This document shows positions 22,872-35,021 of a DNA stretch of 64,000 nt, piece by piece. Numbering within the stretch: the stretch's first letter is position 1; every line of letters begins with the position of its first letter. The notes beneath the pieces were generated by a model that made no database searches, had not been told where the DNA came from, and worked only from the letters and a program-made list of their open reading frames with translations. Made by a program: the position numbers and the translations under genes. This stretch comes from Candolleomyces eurysporus (Eukaryota; Basidiomycota; Agaricomycetes; Agaricales; Psathyrellaceae), in the NCBI GenBank assembly GCA_027579435.1, contig JANBPK010001206.1, forward strand, positions 1-64,000, read 5' to 3'.

Positions 22872-25800
22872 GATTGATAGAATAAAGACAAAGAGAAAGC
22901 AGGGGAAGGGACGCTTACTGGAGCGGTTTCCTCTTAGCCACGCGTGTTCTGGATTTCTGGAGCAACAAGGAGAAACTTCCTTGCCCACGGTAGATCGCTA
23001 CTCCAGTCAGAACCAGATTATGAAACCTCCCTCGATTCGAGATCGGACGATGATATAGATGGGCTTTTTTTCCGTCGCCCCCGAGATCCTTGATTCACTG
23101 GCAAGGCAGGCGTTAGACGCTGGAAATCACAAAGAACTTCACACTATGTCAGAAATATTCCAGAAATAGCGTAAAATTAGGGGAAACTCGCCTGCAGGTT
23201 TGAGGTTGAATTGCGGTTTGGGGCCAAGTTCATGGCGTTAATGGAAGAGCTGGCCCTAGCCTGCAGGAGTCCATGTTTCTCCTTTCGGAACATACATCCC
23301 ACGCGGCACGGAACCGGCGCGATGGGTCGTACCTGCCCATGCCACGTGAATGCTCTTTCCATTTCCGGATATGTCCTGGACCCTTGCGGCCACGTTGTCG
23401 GTGTCAGAATTTATTCGCCGAGGACCATTTCTGGTCTCGTCGTCGAGGTCGTCGTCGTCGTCGTTGCCTCGTCGTCTTCGCTGTTCATCAACGACGACGA
23501 GTGGCAGGGGAACCATTGATCAGCTGGTCTGCTCATCGCTGCGCAGGTGATCAAAGGCATCCCAGATTTCCTTACAATACGCCGCCCTCCAATCTGGATT
23601 CTTGGCCAGTCCGCTCAATCCGGATATCAGAGATATGTAATGGCGCCATGCCGTTCCCAGCTTCTTTCCATTATTGTCGCTGAAATAACTCGAAATTATG
23701 CGCAACCCTGACAGTGGGTGTAGCCTGTCCGTGTCAAAGGCCCTGCGGCGAGTGCTAGGAAACGACTTTGAAATTGCGGTCTTCCAATGGAAACGGAAAC
23801 CAAGATCGCGCTTCACGGTTGCTCAGGCAAACTAGGAGCAATGTACGACTGTCGCTCCCATGGAAAGTTGTCGGAGGGCGACCAAACGTTTCACCTCGAC
23901 GCCGTCCCACCAATGTGAAAAAAAGATGAAATAAAATCCAAAGGAGAGGACCATGGGCGAGGCGTACCAATCCGTGTTATCAGTGTGCACACAAGGCGTC
24001 TTTTTCTCTCACGGACGTCCAGCGCACCCTTGATGGTCTATCAGACGAGTCTATCTTGACGCACAGCTGTTTGCTCTGATGCTGGTCCAACGTTTTTCCG
24101 AGATCCGCAAGATAACTCCACACTCCAAGCCTCCCCACTGACCGTCCGAGACTAGGCCCTTTTGTCATTGATGACGGACAAACGGACGCTCCCCCGAAAG
24201 CATAACTCATTCGAATCGTAGATTCTCCCTCAGCATGCCCCGTTATCGTGACTGCAGGCCGTCCTTCGAATTCATCTCATCCTGGTAAATGAACGCAACC
24301 TTGGTGCCTCATGTCCTAGACGTTCTGTGGTTCTTTCCCTATATGTCTGCATTGATATCTCACATGTTCAGAAACTCACCTCATCTTTGCAATTTCCAAA
24401 ACGATTTTTCTGTTTTCGTGTTACTCGGTGGGACCGTGTCTTCCGTGGACGCCAGCCAACACCCTGGTGCCGAAAGGGCTTCCAAAGTGAGATCATATCT
24501 TCGCCGTACAAGCTGCGCGGCGCCTGCCCTACTTGCTCCTTACATACTCGTTATGTCAACTACCACCGATGCAATCTGTGGCCTTCATTCTGGCGCTCCT
24601 CTGTGATAATTTGTGCTTCTTTGTGCATCTCCAATTTCCGGCAGCCTAGCTAGTTTCCCAATGCGCTCGAAAGACGGCGTTCCTCTCCCTTCTTAGAGAA
24701 CGAACAGATGCTAAAGGGAAGGCTGTGTGCATTTATCGCTGGGCTTACGTTGCCTAAATTACACACCGGCCCTGGATTTTATGAGCGCCAAAACGTTTGT
24801 TTCTTTTGGCGTTATATCGTCACCTCAATTCATTTGTTTCTTTCTTATGGATCGCTCCAAGCATCGAAACTGATCGATTTTTTCTTTACACATATATCCT
24901 TCTTTTGTCACATTCATAGAAAGGAAGAATGGAAGGAAGGGCACGTTGACGTTGACGGAGACTACAGCACAGGGACGGAAGAGACGCTCATTTAACTATG
25001 CATGTCAACCTCACATCGATCGGAGGGTTCCATCGATACACGACCCCGTCTGTCTTAGGATTCGTCATTCCCGTTCAAGCGAAGAGGGCAAATAAGTATG
25101 TATACATTCTCAGTTCGCCGACCTACTGTGCTGGTATATATAGATTTAATGAATGACATACACATACTCATCTATTTCGATGACCACGCAGCACAAGATG
25201 ACGAATTTGACCCGGATTTCCTTTCGACAACAGTCTGCCGCTGATTTCCTCCTGAATGGCCTTTCATACCTTCGAATTTCCAAACGAGCTCAGACCTCTG
25301 CACTTTACGGTACGCACAGATACATCATAATTCACTGATTGAGAGCTGATACGTCCGCAGCACTGACATCCTAATATCAAAGAATGCATACAGCTTTCCT
25401 CGATTTCAACGGCAGACTCACCCCGTTCAAATGGGATGCTGAGGTACGGCCGTGGTCGGAACGTCTGACCAGCTGAGCCAGGGCCTAGGCCCCCTTCGAC
25501 CCCTCCAACATACATGTGGACGCTGGAAAGGGGAGGTTGGCTGTAAGCTGTACAAGGAGGAGTTTCAAAAACAGGAGAGGCCACATTCCATCCGTTATTC
25601 ACATCATGATCGCCAATCTGAGAGTCTGAGACTGAAAAAACTAGGAGCCAAGGCCCGGTGACAAGACGTCAGGACAACTCGTGCATGTTCTCGTGCTCAC
25701 GATTGTCTGTCGTTCGCGGAGCCGTACCCGTAGCCCTGACCTCCGAGTCGCAAGGGAGCGTGGCGTACGTATACCTTCAGGGGTCTGTTGCGTTGAATTC

Positions 25801-27106
25801 TGCTTCACTCTGTACAATTTGATTTCGAGATCCATGGGTTTGAGCAAATACCAATGCAGGCCACTGTCGGGGGCATACCGAAATTCGACACCATGAAGAT
25901 TGAGGGAGCACACGCGCATCGGTTATCTCATGCTTCCTGGGCTCTGGCGCAGAATGGCGGTCCACAAAAGCCTCACAGTCAAGACAGGAAAACTTCCAAT
26001 TTCACAGTACCTGTGCAGAAAGGGAGTTTGAGTGGGTCCAAGCGAATCAACTGACAGACGTTGCGTACCTTTTTCGATGTTTTTCCCTTCATTCCCCTTC
26101 CCACTGGCCGGATCGACAAAGTTACAACGCTGAAACCGAAATCAAACTGAATTGGTGGGTACCGGTGGAGTCTAGGTAGCAAGCGCCCAAGTCTGCCACT
26201 GCTGAAAGGACCCTAGCGGCGGTGACCGGCCACAGAACAGAAAACGATGGAAGGGTGACTCACTGATGGCTCTGATAACATTTGAATCGGGACGCCCAAT
26301 CTGTATGACCCGAACGAATACAATACTGATTTCATCACCATCACCCGACCCCGTCTTGATTCCGTGATTCCGTAGTAATACTCCCACCACGTGGAATAAC
26401 CTTTCGAGCGCTTCCCATGCCAGGTGTTGTTTGTGGCACGCGTACTGGCACCGGAGGTGTACTGGTGCCGTTGGACCATGTCGACAATCCCGCTACTGCG
26501 CCCGACTCGGACGTTGGTGGCCCTCTGCAAATCGCCGAAGAGAACGCAGACTTTGGTCTGGGGAATCCCGACAGTAGACTCAGGAGAAGGTGTATTCCAA
26601 CTCGTGCAATCCGTTTGGTTTTCCAGAGTGCATTTGGATACGCCTGACCATGTATTCTAGTTCGGCGGATGTGCTATTGGCTCCGCCCGAGGTGATGTAA
26701 ACCTCCGTCGGATTGGATTGGCGAATGAATTGCTGCCATGGCTGGTTAAAACGATGAGCTCGCAGTCTTTACGGTGACTAATTCATCGTTGACCGCTCAG
26801 TCTAAACAAACCGCGACAAGAATTCACTGGGAACTTATTCTGGAAGGGTGATAAGCCCTACATTGATACTCGAACGACAGGTTCCATCCCCATTCTACCG
26901 CAAATATCAGAATGCATTCAACACCTCATGCGAAGCTCGGTGCACTATAGGTCAGTTGTCAGTTGTATGTCCGCCGCTAATCCGACCCAACTCGCCGCCC
27001 CAAATCCAAGAACCCCCATGGCGGGTCAACACTCTTGTATCCTTCCGCGTTGATCAGTTCATTGATAGTTGGAACAAACGCTTGGTCTACCCGAACCGAT
27101 ATCGTT
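22872..27106. other. 4.2-kb gene-poor stretch
   Basis: The left end is the 5' flank of the transcription factor. A minus-strand frame at 23520-23816 ends with a protein-like tail (KEIWDAFDHLRSDEQTS) but has no convincing upstream exon. A GTC/GAC trinucleotide patch lies at 23437-23500. Between 24 and 27 kb frames are short and contradictory. A Gly/Thr-rich plus-strand frame at 26417-26647 has no support. Confidence 0.35.
23437..23500. repeat. Imperfect GTC/GAC trinucleotide patch
   Basis: A run of GTCGTCGTC units with interruptions is followed by ACGACGACGA, so the patch can fold back on itself. It produces misleading Ser- or Arg-rich frames. Confidence 0.6.
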
Positions 27107-28665
27107 TCAGACCCATGTCCAGAAAACTGGAGCAAACAACACACCTGTCCAGAAGAGAGTCTTGTGGTCTTCACTTCTCCATCGCAAATTGTTCAGCGAT
27201 TTTCTCACTATCTCGTCCAACTTGTCCAGTATCGCTCGTATACGTGTGAAGGTTTCGGGATCTGATACAGCGAGCAACGAGTTAAGCGGTGCATAAATGC
27301 GATTGAACTAGACGCAAAATCAGTCGGTGTGGCTAGGAATGGTGAGGCCGAGTGCTACTCACTACGATCTGATAGCCATTCGTGAATGGGTACGACTCGA
27401 CGTCAGAAAGGGCGCGTTCGATGGTTGACCGTGCACTTTTTCCCGAGATAGAACGAATCATACGCAGCAGCACTCCGTGGTTGTTATTTCTTGCTCCAGC
27501 AGTTTTCTCTAGAACACGGACCGATTCGATTAACTTAAAGGGGAGCCGGACGAGCGTAGATTCGAGTTGCTGGTGAGCCTTGACGCGTTCGTCCGCCGAC
27601 TGGAAAACGAGCCGAACGAATGTAAGTCGTCCAAAATCTGGAGTGCATTGCGGCCAAAATTCATCAATATCATTGAGATGGGCGACGAATTCCCGCAACC
27701 GGGGAAGGAACGAAATACGTNGGGGGGCGAACGATGTCGGCGAGGGTGCCTTGGTCTACCTTCGACAACTCCAGCTTTTCCAGGTCAGGGCAACGTTCGA
27801 GAAGGGGATTGAACTGGACACGGGATCCATGAATGCTGACAGAGAGAGTTCTTAATGAACATGCAGAGCGAGTTATTAGCAACTGGATACCGTCAAGAGC
27901 GTTGGATGAATCTGATACGACCCTCAAGCGCTCCAACGCTGGTAGAACCAGCGGAGCTAGAAAGGTACCCACTGCGCACCACGGTAAATGAAGGTTGAGA
28001 GAGGAAAGATGGGGAATGGGGCCCGATGGAGAATATGCCGTTACGATGGGCGTCGTATTATCGGTGTAATATGAAAGGTCTTGGATTGTTGACTCAGTTT
28101 GCAGGATTTGCAAAATGGACAAGGAATAATCGGACCTCTCCACGTACGTACGTATCTGCGAAAAGGGAATCTTGAAATTCATACGGAGAGGACAATCGAC
28201 TTCAACGTGGCGGAGGGCAGGCGCCTTTTCGAAGGCGTAGAGAAATCCACCATAGGAGCCTCCATGATCAGGAATACGGATTTTGAGGGTATGTAGGAGC
28301 GGAACGTTGTTGATAAGAGCGCACGATAGCGCCCGAAATGAGTGAGGGTGAACGGAAAGGAACTCGGCGTGACCCCACTGCTTTGGTCGGAGCGACAAGG
28401 CAGAGAAGTCGGGATGGTTCTTGCGACTTGGATGATAGTTGCATATGCTGAATTTCAGTCCGTCGTAGTCTATATTTCCCGGGAGGATGCGCTTCCCGAG
28501 TGTTACCAGAGGCAGGATGGCACGAAGCTCGGGTAGCAGAAGTGACTGGGAACGCCAGAGCCGGCAAACTTCTGCAACGCGACGTGGCGGATTAACAAAA
28601 TGTGGTGATTCGGCTACTAGATGCTGAAAGACAAGCTGAAGCAGCTCATTGGGCAGGGTGTCCAT
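27107..28665 (-). CDS. F-box protein with leucine-rich body
   Basis: Translation from ATG 28665 begins MDTLPNELLQLVFQHLVAES and VAEVCRLWRSQSLLLPELRA, a standard F-box, which binds Skp1 in SCF ubiquitin ligases. The body has irregular leucine-rich strands such as IPHLSSLNLHLPWCAVGTFL, LVLPALERLRVVSDSSNALD and CPDLEKLELSKVDQGTLADI. At 27721 an N next to a C run breaks the frame. Just after it the next frame continues sensibly as FLPRLREFVAHLNDIDEFW and SADERVKAHQQLESTLVRLP. A GTGAGT intron near 27361 then leads to FNRIYAPLNSLLAVSDPETF and a stop at 27107 (VFWTWV). I therefore read one gene of about 480 residues, truncated only by the uncertain base. The target bound by the leucine-rich part is unknown. 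Confidence 0.75.
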
Positions 28666-28860
28666 GGTGGTTTGAGTTGAACAGAGGGCCCGCAGCTGAC
28701 CGTTCTGGGCAACCAGTCGCCACCTTAGCTCACTCAGTGGGAAAAAGTTACTTCACGTGACATATTCAAGGTCGTCCGTTCAAGTCTGGTAGGTGTCCTT
28801 TTCTTTTGTCAGCATTTTTGCATCTCACTGATTCGCTTGTCTCGTCGAAGGCCCAGCAGC

Positions 28861-30270
28861 CCAAAACAGTCAGTTCGATCTAGCTAACTTTCATTCTCCC
28901 TCATCTATCTTCCAACTAGCTCGCTGTTACATGGACCTGTCCACCAGTGGTATATTCGGGGTGGTGAAGATGGTACATAACCTCGACCTCAACCGGATAC
29001 CTCTGTTATGTCGAGAACTCAACCCTTATGTGAAAGAGTTTAATGCCTTTGTCTGGCCCAAGCTCCAGCAGCAAAATCTTGTTCCGTCTCTAGACAATGC
29101 AACCCAGCTATACTCAGGAAGCTGTGTAAGTGATTGGATTATGGGTAGATGAGCAATATGATCAGTTCAATCGAAAGGAGTTGCAATGTGAACAGATACT
29201 GGTGGGTCGTACCAAGGCCAAAACACAGCGCCGTATGCTAGCTTGAGGGCAATGGACATAGTGAGTTCAAGGGATGGTGAATTTAATGTTCCAGTAGTTT
29301 GGATGAGTGGACCAACAGGAATAAAAGACCCATTCTAAAATTTACCATCTGGCTATGTGTTGAGCAGCACGTCAGCGGATAGCATGAAGTTTGATCGAGT
29401 GTTGCAAGATACCGATACGGAGCGCTTATTCACACCTTGGGTCTTTCACTGATACCTTTAGCAGAACACCTTTGACTCAAGGCCGGTCAGTGCTGGGACG
29501 GGTACAGTTACGTTGTGTCTCACTCTTTTGGAAAGTTGCGAGTCTAACCTTGGTGAGAGGGTCTAACATTTCTCAAGGAATCATTTGGCCCACATACAAC
29601 CTGCGACAATGGATCCGAGAGAAACCCTCCCGTGTAACACAGTCTCGACTTCTCTTGTCCAAGGTTATCGGATCCGCAAGCACCCTTAGGCTGATGGGAG
29701 CTGCGGCGAAATTTAAGGGATGACGTCCTCCATTGGATATCCTACTATAGAATTCTAAAACCTTCCCTATGGCGAGATAGATGGTTCAGGCCGATAGCCA
29801 TAGCAGGTGATGGGGTGGTGGCGTATGTGTTTATCGATTCCTTTTATAATTGTGAGTCTGAACCCCTTCGCCATGTGCATGCCTATTTACGCAATACCTG
29901 AACGACGTTTGCCGGGTTGGCAAGTACCTCGATGGGTTTCGCCGGACTTACGCCTCGCATCAAGGGCTACTAGCTTGAGCCTGAGGCAGTCTGATTCATA
30001 CAATCACTTCAAACCGACCCTATCCCCCAACTTGATATCACAATAACAGCCTTTACCAAAATGGTGACGTTTGATTCTTGCCCGCCTGAGCTTCGGAACC
30101 CAATGGGCATTCGACACGAAACCCTTCAAAGGCATGAACTCAAAGGTCAGAAACATCTGGAAGTCATTGGCCGCTGGCTAGAGGCGGAATGCAAATCCTT
30201 TGCTGAATCAGGCAACAAGCACCTATCTGTTGCTCAAGATAACAGCCTCAAATTTTGCATCGAGTAGCAT
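28861..30270 (+). pseudogene. Unrecognised multi-exon gene, possibly decayed
   Basis: Several plus-strand stretches read like true exons: SIFQLARCYMDLSTSGIFGV with NLDLNRIPLLCRELNPYVKE (to a GTAAGT near 29128); GGSYQGQNTAPYASLRAMDI with GEFNVPVVWMSGPTGIKDPF (about 29200-29338); RPVSAGTGTVTLCLTLLESC (29480s); and DVLHWISYYRILKPSLWRDR with FRPIAIAGDGVVAYVFIDSF (29724-29850). The last continues through an in-phase intron to SPNLISQ and TAA near 30044. A final frame, 30061-30267, reads RHETLQRHELKGQKHLEVIG. At least one junction (29128 to 29198) is out of phase by one base. The pieces are consistent with a single gene that is broken, or that carries base errors. I do not recognise the family. Confidence 0.35.
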
Positions 30271-30847
30271 TGTCCGACATGGTAATCTAGTGTAAAAGAG
30301 AATCATAGAAATATGTATTAACCTGGAGGCGCCGTTCGGAGAATTCACCCTCTAATTAATTGGCTCAGAAATATGAGTTTTGAATCAAAGAAACGCACCA
30401 TATTCGACAACATGTTTCTGAAACCACCCCAGCACAAATTGACGATCGTTTCTGCATATCGGCCGAGTCCAGCTGTTTTCTTACGTTGTGGTTCTTTGAT
30501 TGCGGTCATCCTCCCTTGTTCTATGTCTACGCTCAAATGCAGCACATAAATATCCACTGCAAAAATAGGTGCTGTAATTTCAATGAAGTTGTTAAAGTGC
30601 AAACGGCGGTGTATGCTGAATGCGTTCTTGGGGGACTTCGATGTTGTGGTGTCGGATCTCATATTTTCTCAAGGGAAGGACTGCGCAGACAATTATCTGA
30701 TTTCCGAGACAATTGCAATAGATACCGACTATCTACTTGTGTAGGGTGAACCTAAAATGCTTTGACCAAGTGAGCGGTGTCCGCGCTCGCACGAACAAGA
30801 TGGTGTTCGGCTGGATATTCCAATAACCCATGAAACGGTGGTGAAGT

Positions 30848-31351
30848 CTAAGCATCTCCATCTTCAGGGCCTTCCGACAAGGAATCAACATTCCATGCGG
30901 CTGGTTCAAATGCCACGATCTTGCTCTCAGGTGCATTGGCAAGACCAGCGACCGCAGCAACACGGTGCAGCTCGCATCCTCCTTTGATCATCTAATGATT
31001 CCATTGATACTTGGTGGCAGCTTCCCAGATGAAGAAATCCATTTGCAGAAGGTATGTCAGAAGAGATCTTGAACCAGGCCGTTCGTGTAGTTGCCAGCAT
31101 ATGAGACCGTTCATGGTCACTGGCGTTTTCGAGTTCACGCTCATCGTAGGTCGCTCGGAAAAAGGACCTTGGAGGCTTTGGATCTGGCTGTGATGATGGA
31201 TTGAGCATGAGCATACACAGGTAATGTTCCGGCTGCTCGTGAATCGGTGGCAGGGAGGTTGCGGGAAGAGTTCAGTCGGAGAGACCATGGCCTTTCGGAG
31301 ACTTGACTCGAGTTCGAAATCGGACAAGTCACAGACAGCGACATCGCACAA
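30848..31351 (-). pseudogene. Unrecognised coding fragment with frame breaks
   Basis: Minus-strand coding-like pieces appear in order but in alternating frames: DLSDFELESSLRKAMVSPTE; then, one frame over, HEQPEHYLCMLMLNPSSQPD and RATYDERELENASDHERSHM; then, back in the first frame, GGCELHRVAAVAGLANAPES and FEPAAWNVDSLSEGPEDGDA with TAG at 30848. The quality of each piece suggests a once-functional protein. The shifts occur where no acceptable intron exists. Product unknown. Confidence 0.35.
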
Positions 31352-33084
31352 ACGGTATCCTGGGACTGGAAGTACTGCCGTCTGGTATACTGCCTATCAT
31401 GAGCATTAGCGGATGAGGAGGGGGAAGGGCTTCAAGAAGACAGAAAATTACAATATGAGAGGCGACAGCAATTGAATAGGTGTCCCCAACTGTGGTTTGT
31501 CACCCCGGCGACTGAATAGCGAGCCACGATGAGGCCTCGACGAGGCCTCGACCAGACCGCGACAAAGCAATATTCGAATGACGAGTGTGAAGAAAGGAGT
31601 TCGTTGGGCTCTGGACAGACAGCGTTACCTGAAAGAGCGAGCACTACTCGCTTGAAAGACACTGCAGTCGGCTTTGGTAGGATAGTAGTAGTCAATAGGG
31701 AGAATGACAGTAAGGACTGTGGCTGGATGCAGTTCGACGAATTATCCCACAATAGTGACCTCTCGCAACCCTATTGCTCCATCCCCAGTAGTTTAACACG
31801 CTCAATCAATGAAAAAGATATTAGCGAAAATCGGAGATACCTTGGGATGAATCAGCCGCAGATCCCTTATCTCGCAGAATGATTCACCTTCAGGTACCTT
31901 CGCCTTCGGGCAACTCATCCTTCACCGAGTCGGGGACTGAAAGCCTGCGGAAGTCGGCGGAACAAAAATAGTCAAAGACAAGTCCTGCCTCGCTTCGCTA
32001 CGGCTTTAGGATCCGAGACTACGACTGAAGTGTACTTCAAGTGGAGTATATGGTCAATTTTTCAATTTCTGCTTCAAATTTGCATGATTGTGAGCATGCA
32101 GATCCTTGCCTTTTTCGCAGTTGTAATGATCTCTCGACCACATGCAGCACGATCCCAATGTACCTCCGACGGTCGACGTTAAATATGCAAAAAATCTGGT
32201 CATTTCTTAGGCGTAGTGCACAGCGCGCTTTAAATGGCACAATAAGAAATATGATAAGTGGCGCACGCGAGGGATCAAGTAGAGAGCCGCCAAGGAATAA
32301 ACAGCTGTTAACTGATTGAGGACATATCTTATAAAGATATTAGGGGATTGGGGATATGTATGTGTCGCTTAGTCGACCCGCCCAAATCGACCTCAAACGA
32401 GAAGCCTCAAGCTGCATCCCCGCTCAAATATCCTAAACTCTCGTCTAGCAAGCCCTCAAACTTCTCTGGAGCACCATCTTCTAGCCCAGGTTTATGGGAC
32501 GAGAATGGCCTATCCGCCCGGGTCGTCAATTTTCGCATTGCACAATGGGAACAGGACTGCATAATCTTACCAAGCGTCGACATATGTAGATTACTACAAG
32601 GTTTGGACCGTTTCTCTTCGGGGCGGTTTACTGTGGAATGACGTGCCGATGGGGTCAGCTTGGACCAAGTCCTGGTCTGTGTCCGTTAGTTCCAAGGCAT
32701 GAAGAGGCATGGGCTCTTGCATAAGCTTTGTCTCTTGGGGTACCAATGCAACTCTGGAGCGCCGACTCGACGACGAGAAGAGACTTCGAACCAACTCGAA
32801 CCTCAGGAAGATGGCGCCTAGTAGAGGCTGAGACAAATATCATCTGTGGTCGGTCGTCGGCCGAATATTCAAAGATTCTCACGCAGGTAATGCCGACCCA
32901 GGCCTAGCCGAGCCCCACCGATTTCTAGGACCCAGATAACCTCTCAACTAGCTCTGTTCAACAGACACTAATGAGAAACAGGATGTCTCGGAGCCAAAAA
33001 TAGCGCTAACTTAAATTACAGACGTTGTTCTTGAGATCCTCGCACACAAGAATATAACTATCGCAGAATATAAATAGTTTAGGA
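31352..33084. other. No supported gene
   Basis: Contains an 11-bp direct repeat (GAGGCCTCGAC twice, 31531-31552). Weak frames at 31432-31752 (minus) and 32348-32641 (plus) have no splice support or recognised motif. The right end is the 3' flank of the CFEM-like gene ending at 33085. Confidence 0.3.
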
Positions 33085-33810
33085 TCAAGCAGCGCAAAGA
33101 ACAACTGAACCGACGACTGCAAAGAGGAACCCGAACGCAAGCCTGTCTACCCTTGTAGCCCCGCTGCTGTTGGGGTTCACGGCTGCCGCGGCGGCGGGAC
33201 CAATCTCAGTGATGGCGGCCTCGACGGAGGTGTTATTGCCATTGCCACTGGCAGGGGCGAAGGAGTTCACCGTGGTGAGGTCAACTCCGAGCTCATCCTT
33301 GCATACAGCCAAGAACTCTGTGTATCAATTGAGTGATCGAAAGACCAGTGAACCCGAGTCACAGAGCGCACCTTCCAATGCATCGTCAATACCTTTCTGG
33401 ATAGCGGCGGTGGTGTTTGTGTTAGTCGTGGTGGTAGTATGCTCGACTACGCAGCCCGAGCAAGTCGAGGAATAGGTGACAAATTCGGGTACGCAGAGAC
33501 ACTTTGCGACACTTCCCGGGTCCTCTGCAGCGCAATCCTAATTGGCACTGGCTTAGCAAACGGTATCATGACCTCTATGTGATTGTGGCCTCACGGATTG
33601 AAAGTCGAATAGGGGTTCACAAATCGATTTGCAAGCGGCAGGTATGGAAGAGACATCTGTGCTCTGACGTCGTGAAATGGTGGCAACCGCTGCAAGGAAG
33701 ACAAATCCGCAGAATCAGTACCACTCTTTTTTCAGGTCGAGGGATCGGCGCAGACCTTGGCTGGCGGTAAATAGTACAACAATAGCTTCGGAGAGATAGG
33801 AGAGACGCAT
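33085..33810 (-). CDS. Small secreted CFEM-like protein with GPI-type tail
   Basis: Four exons: 33810-33756, 33689-33595, 33537-33372 and 33317-33085, phases 1, 0 and 1, giving 182 residues. The signal peptide is MRLSYLSEAIVVLFTASQ, followed by a Kex2-like dibasic site in TISRRQSTDVSS. Cysteines are in PAACKSICEPLF, SDC, KCLCVPEF and TCSGCVVE, spacing C-x3-C-x9-C-x10-C-x-C-x10-C-x2-C, with a last Cys in LAVCKDELG. VPEFVT between the CxC and the next Cys is shared with the 9148-9958 protein, suggesting these two are the closest pair. The C-terminus has a Ser/Asn/Ala linker and a hydrophobic end (LAFGFLFAVVGSVVL) suited to GPI attachment. It stands alone rather than in a tandem pair. Confidence 0.8.
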
Positions 33811-34521
33811 TGTCAATACATAAACGAAAGGAGAGTGTTATACGAGGGAGTGGCTGGGGGAGTCTATGTGGGAGGAAAGAAACAAGATGGAAAGCGCGTA
33901 AACGCAGCCGGCGCCGACAGACCATCCAGATGCAGAAACCGTTGTTTGATCGCCTCCCTACCAACGATCGTCTTGGCTCACTCGGCGACGAGCGCGCTTG
34001 GCTGCACGAGGGCGCCGAGACCATCCTTTCTGGCGAGCATGAGACACAAAGTTGGTTTAGAATTGAAAAATCGGTGATACAACTCAAGACTCGTCTTGCT
34101 ATTCTCTGTTGGTAGCGATCCGTTGGACGGTGGTATAGAAAGGGGGAGGAACCAAAACTCACGTGCAAAATAGGAACGGATGTCACGAGCTTAATGCAAC
34201 TTGTGGAGAAATGAAGTAACCTAGGAGTTACGATAGCATTCCAGCTGTTTGCAGCGAACACGGAAGCGACAAACCAAATTTCACTTTGTTCGCCTTCTGA
34301 TATTTGTTTACTTGCTGGAGTGTCACAAACAAACGTGGTCCACGCACCATACCAAATTTAATCCAGCGTACCTCCAGGTCCAGCGCGATACCAACGAACT
34401 ACATAGGTCATTCCTCCGTCAACTTCTTGAGTGTTTGGTTGGTTGCGTCACTACTCCAGAACTAAACAAATATCAAAAGGCGAATAAAGCGAGATCTGGT
34501 CTATCGTCTTCGTGTTAGCTG

Positions 34522-35021
34522 TAGGAATTGATAGACCCGCTTCCTTGAAACTCGCTTCTTGATATTAATTTACTTTTGAGAACGACATGATATACAGACC
34601 ATACNTTTTTTCGAGTACGCCTGTTACTCCCGCCCCTGTGCTCAAGATTAACATAACAACTTTGAGCTCAGAGTGCTCCATTGAACATTGCGATCCCAAA
34701 CGGTTTGTTTGGCCGCCGCACTTGTTCAAAGAGCAAGCAAATATCAAGAACAAGAAACGCCTCGCTTCCCCAAGTTCAGGGTTAAGAGACTCGAATACGG
34801 TATACAATTTGACAGATTGGCCGATCGCTTTGGTGAGTAGTAGGCGGTTTCGTGTTGTTGTGACCTCTTGGTGCTTGCTGATGCCCGCCCGTGACGGGCT
34901 TGCACTCGCGCCGGTTTACCAGATATCGATAATGGAAGAGGTCCAAGATAAGCAAGCAAAAAGGTCCAAGCGAACTCACCGGATATCGACTTCGGGAAAA
35001 ACGGGTCTATAGATTCCTAAA
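34522..35021. mobile_element. MITE-like inverted-repeat element, about 500 bp
   Basis: The left end TAGGAATTGATAGACCCGC (34522-34540) and the reverse complement of the right end, TAGGAATCTATAGACCCGT (35019-35001), match at 16 of 19 positions. The hexamer TAGCTG lies directly outside the left end (34516-34521) and again two bases outside the right end (35022-35027), a possible target-site duplication. The interior has no transposase-like translation. Together this suggests a non-autonomous DNA transposon. One N falls inside at 34605. No second copy was found in this window. Confidence 0.5.

Noticed and set aside
25681..25965. Frames with a 'GIRTPRSLATRRSG' style translation
   Set aside because: Such Arg-rich phrases commonly arise by chance; no splice support, and strands conflict.
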